Shown one piece after another: positions 45,301 through 51,385 of a stretch of 64,000 nt of DNA; position 1 is the first letter of the stretch; each line of letters opens with the position of its first letter. The stretch comes from Bremerella sp. P1 (GTDB lineage Bacteria > Planctomycetota > Planctomycetia > Pirellulales > Pirellulaceae). Location: contig NZ_CP118164.1 of the NCBI RefSeq assembly GCF_028748185.1, forward strand, positions 5,729,814 through 5,793,813, read 5' to 3'. A program made the position numbers and the translations under genes. Under the pieces are notes generated by a model. The model was not told the DNA's origin, searched no databases, and saw only the letters and a program-made list of their open reading frames with translations.

Positions 45301-47422
45301 GGATCTCCTGGGTGGCAGGCTGGGAGAGCTGAACGGTGAAGGCCATCAGCTGAGTACCGCTGTCGCCTTCCAGTAGTTCGGCGTTGGAGACGAACAGGGA
45401 TCGGTCTTCATCGCCGCCATCGGTATCGAGGATCAGGCCGGTGGCTGAGACACGCAGCTGCTCGTTCGCGAAGACCGCGCCGGTAAGGTTCATCAGTTCC
45501 AGGTAGAACCACTCATCCGGTTCGGCTACGTCGCTATCACTATACGGATCGATATGAATGTTCCACGTCGTACTGCCTGCTGGAATCGTCACCGATCCAG
45601 ACTCGAAGGCGAAGTCGACATCCTCCAGGGCGGTGCCTGGCCGTGTGAAGTAGTCGAAGGTTACTTCGGTAGCGGCAGGCTTCGAGAGAGTGATCTCGAA
45701 GTAGGCCTCATCACCCGACGAATCCTGCTCGACCCTTCGGGTACCACGGATCGCCACCACGGGATCAGTACCATCTCCCGAGTCGTCATCCATGATCCGG
45801 CCGAGACCCGCCAGGCCATCAGGGCTGGTCGACAGCAGGGACGCACTTCCAGCCTGTGGCGTTACCAGGAGAGAGAAGGTCTCATCGGTCTCGACGTCGG
45901 TGTCTCCTGAGATCGGCACAAACACGGTAGCGGTTGTCTGCCCGGCGAGGAAGGTAAGGGTCCCGGTGGTGGCCGTGTAGTCGACCCCGGCGATCGCCGA
46001 ATCATCGACCGTCTGGTAGTCGACGAGGATCTCCTGGGTGGCAGGCTGGGAGAGCTGAACGGTGAAGGCCATCAGCTGAGTACCGCTGTCGCCTTCCAGT
46101 AGTTCGGCGTTGGAGACGAACAGGGATCGGTCTTCATCGCCGCCATCGGTATCGAGGATCAGGCCGGTGGCTGAGACACGCAGCTGCTCGTTCGCGAAGA
46201 CCGCGCCGGTAAGGTTCATCAGTTCCAGGTAGAACCACTCATCCGGTTCGGCTACGTCGCTATCACTATACGGATCGATATGAATGTTCCACGTCGTACT
46301 GCCTGCTGGAATCGTCACCGATCCAGACTCGAAGGCGAAGTCGACATCCTCCAGGGCGGTGCCTGGCCGTGTGAAGTAGTCGAAGGTTACTTCGGTAGCG
46401 GCAGGCTTCGAGAGAGTGATCTCGAAGTAGGCCTCATCACCCGACGAATCCTGCTCGACCCTTCGGGTACCACGGATCGCCACCACGGGATCAGTACCAT
46501 CTCCCGAGTCGTCATCCATGATCCGGCCGAGACCCGCCAGGCCATCAGGGCTGGTCGACAGCAGGGACGCACTTCCAGCCTGTGGCGTTACCAGGAGAGA
46601 GAAGGTCTCATCGGTCTCGACGTCGGTGTCTCCTGAGATCGGCACAAACACGGTAGCGGTTGTCTGCCCGGCGAGGAAGGTAAGGGTCCCGGTGGTGGCC
46701 GTGTAGTCGACCCCGGCGATCGCCGAATCATCGACCGTCTGGTAGTCGACGAGGATCTCCTGGGTGGCAGGCTGGGAGAGCTGAACGGTGAAGGCCATCA
46801 GCTGAGTACCGCTGTCGCCTTCCAGTAGTTCGGCGTTGGAGACGAACAGGGATCGGTCTTCATCGCCGCCATCGGTATCGAGGATCAGGCCGGTGGCTGA
46901 GACACGCAGCTGCTCGTTCGCGAAGACCGCGCCGGTAAGGTTCATCAGTTCCAGGTAGAACCACTCATCCGGTTCGGCTACGTCGCTATCACTATACGGA
47001 TCGATATGAATCGACCAAGATGTTGTTCCCGCGGGAATGGTTACTGTGCCAGCATCGAACTGAAAATCGACGTCCTCTAAAGCTGTGCCGGATCGCGTGG
47101 CGAAGTTAAGAACTAACGCCGTTTCAGCAGCCGTGGACAATTCGATGTTGAACACCAAGCCGTTACCCCCAGATGAATCTTCGTCTTGGATAGCATTTGC
47201 CAGGGTCAACTCAGGAAGGGTAGCCATTGCCGACTGGACGACTGGGCTTTCCATTCCAAGTCCATTGTTGGGAGTCAGCGGCGTGCCAGACAATACTGTT
47301 CTCTCTTCGAGTTTCTCACAGAATGTCAATGGCCGCAGCAGTTTTCGGTGGCGTTTGCTACGGTGGGAGTTTTGCGATCGAGAGGAGTACGGGAAGGGCA
47401 TAGGGATCGAGCCTATAGACAT
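36395..47422 (-). CDS. Giant secreted protein: Calx-beta, CARDB, caspase-like and dockerin domains
   Basis: A 3675-residue exoprotein. The N-terminus carries the planctomycete extracellular motif CEKLEERTVLSG (about residues 35-46), presumed to direct export in place of a classical signal. Residues 70-1000 are Calx-beta domains, of which most belong to near-identical 242-residue units. About ten CARDB-type adhesion domains (repeating PDLxVxSV and VNNxG patterns) follow to about 2100, then a PPC-like and other beta domains. A caspase-like peptidase domain lies at about 2740-2930 with the dyad H2820 (ETHGADN) and C2861 (GSCYSGQ). A dockerin pair (DSDDSGDVGLGDF, DFNRDGRVGLGDF) lies at about 3487-3545. 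No ribosome-binding site is obvious. The architecture suggests a surface adhesin or matrix protein with a proteolytic or self-cleaving module. Confidence 0.9.
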   Translation of the reverse strand: MSIGSIPMPFPYSSRSQNSHRSKRHRKLLRPLTFCEKLEERTVLSGTPLTPNNGLGMESPVVQSAMATLPELTLANAIQDEDSSGGNGLVFNIELSTAAETALVLNFATRSGTALEDVDFQFDAGTVTIPAGTTSWSIHIDPYSDSDVAEPDEWFYLELMNLTGAVFANEQLRVSATGLILDTDGGDEDRSLFVSNAELLEGDSGTQLMAFTVQLSQPATQEILVDYQTVDDSAIAGVDYTATTGTLTFLAGQTTATVFVPISGDTDVETDETFSLLVTPQAGSASLLSTSPDGLAGLGRIMDDDSGDGTDPVVAIRGTRRVEQDSSGDEAYFEITLSKPAATEVTFDYFTRPGTALEDVDFAFESGSVTIPAGSTTWNIHIDPYSDSDVAEPDEWFYLELMNLTGAVFANEQLRVSATGLILDTDGGDEDRSLFVSNAELLEGDSGTQLMAFTVQLSQPATQEILVDYQTVDDSAIAGVDYTATTGTLTFLAGQTTATVFVPISGDTDVETDETFSLLVTPQAGSASLLSTSPDGLAGLGRIMDDDSGDGTDPVVAIRGTRRVEQDSSGDEAYFEITLSKPAATEVTFDYFTRPGTALEDVDFAFESGSVTIPAGSTTWNIHIDPYSDSDVAEPDEWFYLELMNLTGAVFANEQLRVSATGLILDTDGGDEDRSLFVSNAELLEGDSGTQLMAFTVQLSQPATQEILVDYQTVDDSAIAGVDYTATTGTLTFLAGQTTATVFVPISGDTDVETDETFSLLVTPQAGSASLLSTSPDGLAGLGRIMDDDSGDGTDPVVAIRGTRRVEQDSSGDEAYFEITLSKPAATEVTFDYFTRPGTALEDVDFAFESGSVTIPAGSTTWNIHIDPYSDSDVAEPDEWFYLELMNLTGAVFANEQLRVSATGLILDTDGGDEDRSLFVSNAELLEGDSGTQLMAFTVQLSQPATQEILVDYQTVDDSAIAGVDYTATTGTLTFLAGQTTATVFVPISGDTDVETDETFLLSISPQLGSATLLTSSLAGHQAIGALLDDDSPLPDLIISEVIASSTFNLGFNDISWTVTNIGELEVDSPAWYDYVYLSTDMQIDSQDDRLFSIFINGQSPLPVLGSYQQQRSFFLNTSVSPGDYYLLFSTDSDRDIEESDETNNTFVQPVQIVRPDLEVETASTDTTALFGSEIPVSWTVRNIGTGAVQQTVTEAIWLSSDDQLDSSDARLELLYQTDALPLTPGQSYNTTLNVTLPLNESIRPGEYYLIVETNQGNSNNELNANNNTLATLPISIDYPPLPDLVVTSISAPLEAISGQSIPITWTITNQGDGDFQGSFRDWVAISIDDTIGVDDLNRSYDFTGTIAAGESITRTQMFDLPDIFEGDDLRVIVQTDRLDNVLEIDGEDNNILINETWIDVLLAAFPNLVVDEVIVPPTASSEQEIVVEWVVSNTGTGPTNATYWDDQVYLSTDPFWDATDYRLGTVQNPSYLQVGDSYRGSLAATLPRGIDGTYYVIVLTDAFDRVWEYGNEEDNDRSSTSFDIELTPPPDLRVTSVTAPTSAFSGQEVQVSWTVTNNGIQTTDATRWRDRVYVSTDNILSEDDTLLTTVTHDGVLASGESYAATGFGNLPIGVTGEFFFLIETDAFDNVYEHLFEDNNVGTEDQSTNVLLTPPPDLEVVSITAPSTISANRDFTVSYRVENNGSTATPNGTWTDRVYLSSDSSFDPSGDVLLKSQRCYGGLATGEGYDLTFATTLNEDYIGDQYIYVVTDYSDDVFELDNLNNLTALEVPSDVVSQPGDLTVSFFGTPTQAEAGDAFLLDWSVTNSSQWDTATTSWYDRVVLSTDTTISGDDITLTSLPHSGLLQPGDSYRVADRRVQLPSDMSPGTYYLLLTTDAGDRVPELDEANNISVAMALEVSRIASDLRITTVTATNNPQPGQPITVDWTVRNDSPVPTNSTIWFDEVYLSTDYQIDPFDTLLTTVQRGNPLGPNEEYSVSRSVTLPEDLSGRFFILVRTDSTDLVVEGDFEGNNLRVTSATIPEGVDPSEDPVDPGDPDPPDPPVGNIEIIELDPPDLTVTSVDAPASVKSGQDFSVSWMVQNVGSGDADGSWYDSVYLSLDQVFDRSSDIFLGYATRPTTLAAGESYTQTGELDIPAGLAGPYYVFVAANPNGGLNERGEVFNNSGHDPLSMQVNLAAPADFVVGSINVPANGESGADVTVSYTVENQGSNSAVGNWTDSIYLSADETWDINDRLLGRVYPNLRILANGASYNESLTTALPGVIPGSYHIIIRSDILNQVTEADEANNIGVSLDQAEIIFPELELGVATAGTLDVEQNVYYRVTVPAGETLSFELDSDAVDGDNEIYVAFNRIPTRSDFDFTGNEPFAVDQNVIVPETLEGTYYVLLRSRASAGIAQQYDVTASLLPFAIDGSDTTHTGRGIVTLLLSGSRFSETTEFTVVDSAGNKFIGDTISVYNPTRALVTFELTQASAGPADILAKDGILSDTIDDALGIRDSFQADLNVSIEGPSALRPGQIGSWTIRFANAGGTDLETPVLSVSLPGVTDLQIAALESIVPSDGPLLILAIEQETLHTSLRPGAQGSITLFGQVSGDVPASVFPVPRDVLAQVEIDYAQFLSTQSEPDPLPIGPYEEYVQRLGLTLEEVYGNFRNTLASLRENQNEYTHLQNVNGKWHFQQKDSELVDVLPPIPYEPVEDIVGVMLRQTSVQLSVENVGLPPSQTQRTPAAGDGIHDTHVVIVGISDFTSVDPSGKTNLKSSVRSAKQWKNTYENSFGVNPANITVITDTTLDGTSVTKATVLDAIRNSGADADDTFVFIAETHGADNAGELAMNALGEYITATELAAAINSLNPSETHVFLGSCYSGQMIADLNSKINDFAGYSSTDSNSVSYSNLFAQLMNKYIRKGLSIEDAFAKTRTEIAQRFTKPVLDRLEKEAISNGSPFSSRDEATQNPTKVRNGDPKTELYDYKSYSERLKEWIEDSGEIVKDWSNQFGDWLNETRKDAGDSAEDLNDWLKQRFKDFAEHFTQLVQSLDPNDILGPEGFGPENFIAASKPLDYTIRFENDPVFATAPGQTVRITQQLDTDLDFRSFRLGDFGIGTSVFEVPDNRAFYTNRLDFTSDFGVYVDVLAGINVATGEAFWEFTSIDPETGDAPTNALAGFLPPNLVSPEGEGFVTYSIQVSPDAVTGDVIDAEARIIFDTNEPIDTPPIFNTLDTEAPASSIDPLPTSFDKSKFEISWSGQDTAGGSGVAKYDIYFSEDAGNYQPFLLGTTLTAATFVGKPGKQYDFYSIAYDYAGNVEAAPGVADSTTTITEGVATIGNEELLISLTRTDDTLPVGTSLGNSPIGNVVFHEWESIVAQIWITVTPEMTSGPISLEAGMSWEKVLFLNPEVLEHLGTNLDISSDDGVTNIWWDNLDLTGYQPGDRVLITNLLFPVDRQNVVGISSQVDGQYPTATQHDAFRLSNGKLGRDGQVLNSYPHIDVPIAPVVYDSDDSGDVGLGDFAQFIRNYGKTADVVEFPEAFRFDFNRDGRVGLGDFTKFVQHYGQNKDSDSVSIRMPELIPEAFAKSNRLVLESEPPAVEALFDDVEEMPLETFHMNVKSESNFRFDGAEDITDALHDSPDILPPHFKEHADARIIDALFGALESEYAANEQEKLLIEIDASLLSDLTDELSQE
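44428..47010 (-). repeat. Tandem 726-bp repeats in the giant gene (about 3.6 copies)
   Basis: The same sequence recurs every 726 bases (242 codons), beginning near 44428, 45154, 45880 and 46606, apparently identical at nucleotide level over the parts compared. Each unit encodes two Calx-beta domains in frame. Such sameness implies recent duplication or ongoing gene conversion. Copy number may be unreliable in short-read assemblies. Confidence 0.95.
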
Positions 47423-47755
47423 CTGGCCAAATCGCGAACTTTACACATCCTGACGGCGCCTTGCTCACCTGTCTAAGGAATGCTACGCGGCCACACTTAA
47501 GTGGGGCGTGTTAAGAATAAACTATCTGACCGCCAAGATCCAACAAACCAACTAACGTTCTAGTTGGGAAATTGATACAAGCTGTGAGAAATTGGCTAAC
47601 CAAATGAACCCGAGTTAAATAATTCATGAGGCAGCTAGGAGGAGTGGGAGGTTGGTCGCGTCTCTGCTTTGAGCCGTTCGATAGTCGGTGTTACGGAGTT
47701 ATGCCGTTGCCCCTCTTCATTCACGAAGACGGTTCCTTTCGGGGAGGGATAAGCA
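47423..47755. other. Upstream region of the giant gene
   Basis: About 330 bases with no coding frame of note. It should carry the promoter of the leftward giant gene; no strong -35/-10 pair was found by eye. The IS remnant starts at its right end. Confidence 0.4.
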
Positions 47756-48060
47756 TGACCTGCCCCCTTCGACCGCGTCCATTCGGTAAATTAGTTACTT
47801 GCTGAATGCATGCCCATTTGAAGGGAGATGTCTTATGCCAAGAAGACGATTCACGCCGGAGCAGATCATCCAACAGCTCCGCGAAGCGGAGGTGCTTCTT
47901 TCTCAGAACAAGACAATTGCCCAGGCCTGCAAGGCGATCGGCGTCACGGAGCAGACTCACTACCGCTGGCGAAAGGAATACGGTGGTGTTCGCAACGATC
48001 AGGCCAAGCGGTCGAAAGAGCGCGAGAAGGAGAACGCTCGGCTCAAGCGTTTGTTGGCGG
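47756..48060 (+). mobile_element. Left end of an IS3-family element with truncated orfA
   Basis: A terminal-type sequence TGACCTGCCCCC at 47756 is followed by an orfA beginning at ATG 47835 with GGGAG upstream. Its product, MPRRRFTPEQIIQQLREAEV and a HTH (GVTEQTHYRWRKEYGG), breaks off after ARLKRLLA near 48060, where IS3 OrfA proteins normally continue with a leucine zipper. No orfB and no right end follow. It is an inactive fragment. Confidence 0.8.
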
Positions 48061-48087
48061 CTATTCGTCTAGTATTCGTTGTGCGTG

Positions 48088-48558
48088 CTATCTCCGATCA
48101 AGCTGCCGATCGAGTTTTCGTAATGCTTTGGCTTTGTAGAATAGCCAAACGAGCAATAGCCCGACACATCCAAAGAATACCGGAAATCCCCACACACTGA
48201 TGAGCGAATCAAGGCATATCCGCGTCGGTTGTTGTGGATCATACAGAATATCAACGCGATCATTCGCTGCGATATTCTGTTTAGAACTGACCAAGCTGCC
48301 CTCAACCGGCTCTCCAGACGCGGTTTGAAAGCGGAAGTAATAGGTCCACACCCTGCGACGCTCGCTACTCGTGCCGGAGGTCTTCACTTCGTAGCTAGTG
48401 CAGGTGGCAGTCGCTCGTTCCCCACGCAGGCCTAGCACGAGATGTTCGTAAGAGGAGTAAGCAGCGAACAATATCAAAGCCACGATGACAAGGCCAGCGA
48501 AGCCAGTCGCCAGCGACCGCCCGTGATCCAGGCACCAATCCACCAACCACGCTATCAT
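48088..48558 (-). CDS. DUF3592 membrane protein
   Basis: A 156-residue protein with two membrane segments (about 17-38 and 122-143) enclosing an extracytoplasmic beta domain that has the family's pattern ATCTSYEVK, YYFRFQTASGEPVEGS and VDILYDPQQPTRICLDS. DUF3592 proteins are widespread and of unknown function. The 3' end runs close to the IS fragment, so its last residues (KALRKLDRQLDRR) may not be original. Confidence 0.8.
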   Translation of the reverse strand: MIAWLVDWCLDHGRSLATGFAGLVIVALILFAAYSSYEHLVLGLRGERATATCTSYEVKTSGTSSERRRVWTYYFRFQTASGEPVEGSLVSSKQNIAANDRVDILYDPQQPTRICLDSLISVWGFPVFFGCVGLLLVWLFYKAKALRKLDRQLDRR

Positions 48559-49412
48559 CGTAGTGCTCCCCGAGACCTCTTTGACATGGTGACTGGTACG
48601 CCCTCCTGATGGTCAATCATCCGGTGAACTTCTTAGGTATTGAATGACGGCAGCACGATGATCACTCCCCTGTCGTACATGACCAAAAGCAAGTCCAACC
48701 CTGGCGCAGCGCTCACGAGTGTTTTGGCACAACCTTGTTGGTCATGACTTCGATGCAATACCGTAGATGGAATCTACACGGATTGTACTGATACTGCCAG
48801 TCGCCACGACCAGCTGAGAGGGTGAAGCGTTTTCCTTCTGCGTTTGCAGCGGTCGGAAGGTACCAATATGATTCGGGTGACCTTTAGATAGTCTCAAGGA
48901 TCGGCGTATCCTTCATTCGGTAGAGCGACACGCCTGAGGGGTTGTCATGGCATTCGGCTTACACGAATCAAGAATGGCCCGATAGCGACTCAGGCAGCTT
49001 TTCTTCACCTTCTCGTTGGGATCGGCCTGCCCGTCTCACTCCAACCAGACCCCACGATCAATCCCTCAAATATTCAGTAAAGGATTCGGTTCGCTCAGGG
49101 GTCGACCGAACAGGACTCGGAATCACTAAACCGTTCTCTCCGCATCAGATAGCGAAAGTCTAAAACAGAGAACATTCACGAAAAGGGTTCTGAACAGGGA
49201 GCCTTTCTTTGCAGCGGATTTTCCGCCGACAAACCAGTTAACGACAAACGCCGAGAGTGAAAGCTCTGGGCGTGTTGTCGTACGGGAGAACATGGTATGG
49301 TGTCGCGGCTTGATGGGAACTCGCGGAAAGTTCTCCGATTAACACGACAATTCTGGTTCGTCTCTATCGGGGCAATGGTCTCACTTTTATTCCGAAGCCC
49401 GTCAGTCTCGCT
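48559..49412. other. Gene-poor stretch between DUF3592 and the tRNA-flank copy
   Basis: About 850 bases. Open frames of 60-73 codons occur on both strands but lack start context and protein-like composition. It looks like decayed sequence. No RNA gene was recognised. Confidence 0.5.
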
Positions 49413-49504
49413 CCACTTAAACCCTGGTTTAGCAAATAGTGCTCAACCAGGGTTTTTTCGTGCGCTCGCTGAGGCTGGGATAGAAGTGTGGCGTTTTATC
49501 CCAT
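49413..49504 (+). repeat. 92-bp repeat, right copy of the tRNA-fMet flank
   Basis: It matches 13639-13730 with about 10 differences, including the terminator hairpin with its T-run and the second hairpin. No tRNA precedes it. The next 290 bases, to the promoter at 49792, show no gene. Confidence 0.85.
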
Positions 49505-49791
49505 GAACACAATTCGTGGCAGCTCGCGTTGCGGTCTAGCCGGAGGAATTTGAAATGCGCTGAGCGGTCGTGTTCGTTCCATCTAAGCGATGAATCCCAA
49601 CTCGGTTGTCGCATAACTTCCCACCAAAACCGCGACGTGTTCGAGTGGAGCAACTCTTCTTTTCCGCGGAGATTCTTTCTCGCTGTTAGTCATGGGAATG
49701 TACTTATAGCCTGCCAAGGCAAAGCCTTTTGAAAAGCGGACTTACACGTCTCCAGGGGATCGATCGGCAATTCAAGAATTTAAAAAATACA

Positions 49792-49819
49792 TTGACGCTA
49801 CGTGAAATACGAATATACT
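49792..49819 (+). promoter_or_regulatory. Sigma70-type promoter of the sugar-utilisation unit
   Basis: TTGACG (49792-49797) and TATACT (49814-49819) are separated by 16 bases, a good match to the consensus. It lies about 95 bases before the DUF1559 start codon and points rightward. Confidence 0.65.
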
Positions 49820-49912
49820 GCGGGCATCCCACGAGGGATGCTTTGTGCCCCAGAATGCGTTTTCCCAATCCGTTATCTGACATTCTGCACTTACTTTTTC
49901 AGGTTCACTGTT

Positions 49913-50899
49913 ATGAGAAACAGTCGCAATGCTTTCACTCTGGTAGAGCTTCTAGTAGTCATCGCCATCATTGGTGTCCTTATCGCGCTGCTTTTGCCGG
50001 CCGTGCAGCAAGCCCGAGAGGCAGCGCGGAGGATGCAATGTTCCAATAACTTCAAGCAAATGGGATTGGCACTGCACAACTATCATGACACATTTGGCTC
50101 GTTTCCCTACGGTGCACGAGCCGGTACAGTTAGCTACCCAAATCTATCAGGGGTCAACTGGAGAACTTCAATCCTGCCGTTTCTCGAGCAGAATGCCCTG
50201 TTTGATCAACTTGATTTTGAAACGGGTAGCTTTAGCGGATACAGCAGTTTTCCCTTCGCAGGCGGCAACTTAGTTTTGGAAGGGCTGGTTGTTGAAGGCT
50301 ACATTTGTCCATCTAGCCCGATTGACCCGCTAATCGCCGCACCAGGAGGACTGAACAATCCTGCCGCCGGAGACAAAGCAGGAATGATGCATCACTATGT
50401 CGGGATCGCTGGTGCCTACCCTGACCCCGCCGGACGAACGGACGTCGTAAAGCAAACTTCACGAGGTTATGCTGCCGGGACCGGCATGCTTCGCCCAGGA
50501 CAGGTGACCAAGTTTCGGGATGCAACCGACGGAACATCGAACAGCTTGGCAGTCGCCGAACAGTCTGGGATGGTTGGCAAAGAGGTGATTGCCGCCAATT
50601 ACGGGGGTGGATGGACAGGTCAGTTAGCGAACTATCCCGTAAGTTCGATCTCTAGCAGTTCTGACAACTACTATTACACGGGACTTTCCACGGTTCGTTG
50701 GCAGATCAATTACGACACCAAAACCTCTTCATCCAGTAGCCAACCCTACGAAAACAACACCATTCTCAATTCATTTCATCCGGGTGGAATCTTAGGGTTG
50801 TTGGGGGATGGATCGACAAGGTTCATTCCAGAGACCATTGATATGGAAACGCTGCGGCGTCTAAGCGCATGCGACGATGGACTGACGGCTTCGCTTTAA
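49913..50899 (+). CDS. DUF1559 prepilin-like protein
   Basis: A 328-residue protein of the planctomycete DUF1559 family. The N-terminus is a type IV prepilin signal, RNSRNAFTLVELLVVIAIIG, then ALLLPAVQQAREAARRMQCSNN, which is the family hallmark. It ends with the usual HPGG and LGDGSTRF motifs. Such proteins are exported and thought to be pseudopilin-like surface components. The ATG at 49913 is chosen because the family begins here; a longer frame starts at 49802. It is the first gene of the rightward cluster and is followed by its typical small lipoprotein partner. Confidence 0.93.
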   Translation: MRNSRNAFTLVELLVVIAIIGVLIALLLPAVQQAREAARRMQCSNNFKQMGLALHNYHDTFGSFPYGARAGTVSYPNLSGVNWRTSILPFLEQNALFDQLDFETGSFSGYSSFPFAGGNLVLEGLVVEGYICPSSPIDPLIAAPGGLNNPAAGDKAGMMHHYVGIAGAYPDPAGRTDVVKQTSRGYAAGTGMLRPGQVTKFRDATDGTSNSLAVAEQSGMVGKEVIAANYGGGWTGQLANYPVSSISSSSDNYYYTGLSTVRWQINYDTKTSSSSSQPYENNTILNSFHPGGILGLLGDGSTRFIPETIDMETLRRLSACDDGLTASL

Positions 50900-50936
50900 T
50901 TCGCTCACCGCAATAGTAATTGAGAAAGCCATATCA

Positions 50937-51341
50937 ATGATTTGTCAAGTAACTACGAAACTGGCCATGCTGATGCTTTGCATACTTTGCACAGGGTTGG
51001 TTGGCTGTTCGGAAAAGCCGACTGGTGCTGAAGTCGACGGTAAGATCGCTTTGGACGGATCACCCGTATCGACTGGGGTTATCCTCTTTCAAGATGATTT
51101 CAATGGCACAGGAGGGAGTGCGATTGTTGAGGACGGAAGTTTCAAGTTCTCGACACCTTTACCTCCAGGCAAGTACGCGGTTGCTCTCCAACCGCCACCA
51201 CCGCCGGCGCCACATGAAACAGGGATAAAACGGGTCAATGTTAAATTCCCCCGTCATTTAACCGTCGCGGCAACAAGCGGGCTGGAGATCGAAATCACGC
51301 CAGGGAAGAACTCTCTAGATCTAGATGTCCAATCCAAATAG
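50937..51341 (+). CDS. Lipoprotein with carboxypeptidase-regulatory-like fold
   Basis: A 134-residue protein with a lipoprotein signal (lipobox LVGC, Cys24) followed by a transthyretin-like beta domain (GKIALDGSPVSTGVILFQDD ... LPPGKYAVALQP). This type regularly follows DUF1559 genes in planctomycetes. A surface binding or accessory role is inferred. It lies 37 bases after the DUF1559 gene. Confidence 0.88.
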   Translation: MICQVTTKLAMLMLCILCTGLVGCSEKPTGAEVDGKIALDGSPVSTGVILFQDDFNGTGGSAIVEDGSFKFSTPLPPGKYAVALQPPPPPAPHETGIKRVNVKFPRHLTVAATSGLEIEITPGKNSLDLDVQSK

Positions 51342-51385
51342 TAGCCCAGCCAGAAGTGGTGTTAGAAACTTTGTTTGAGAGCAAC

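Noticed and set aside
44828-46636. Three identical 118-codon plus-strand frames at 726-base spacing
   Set aside because: They are antisense images of the tandem Calx-beta repeats.
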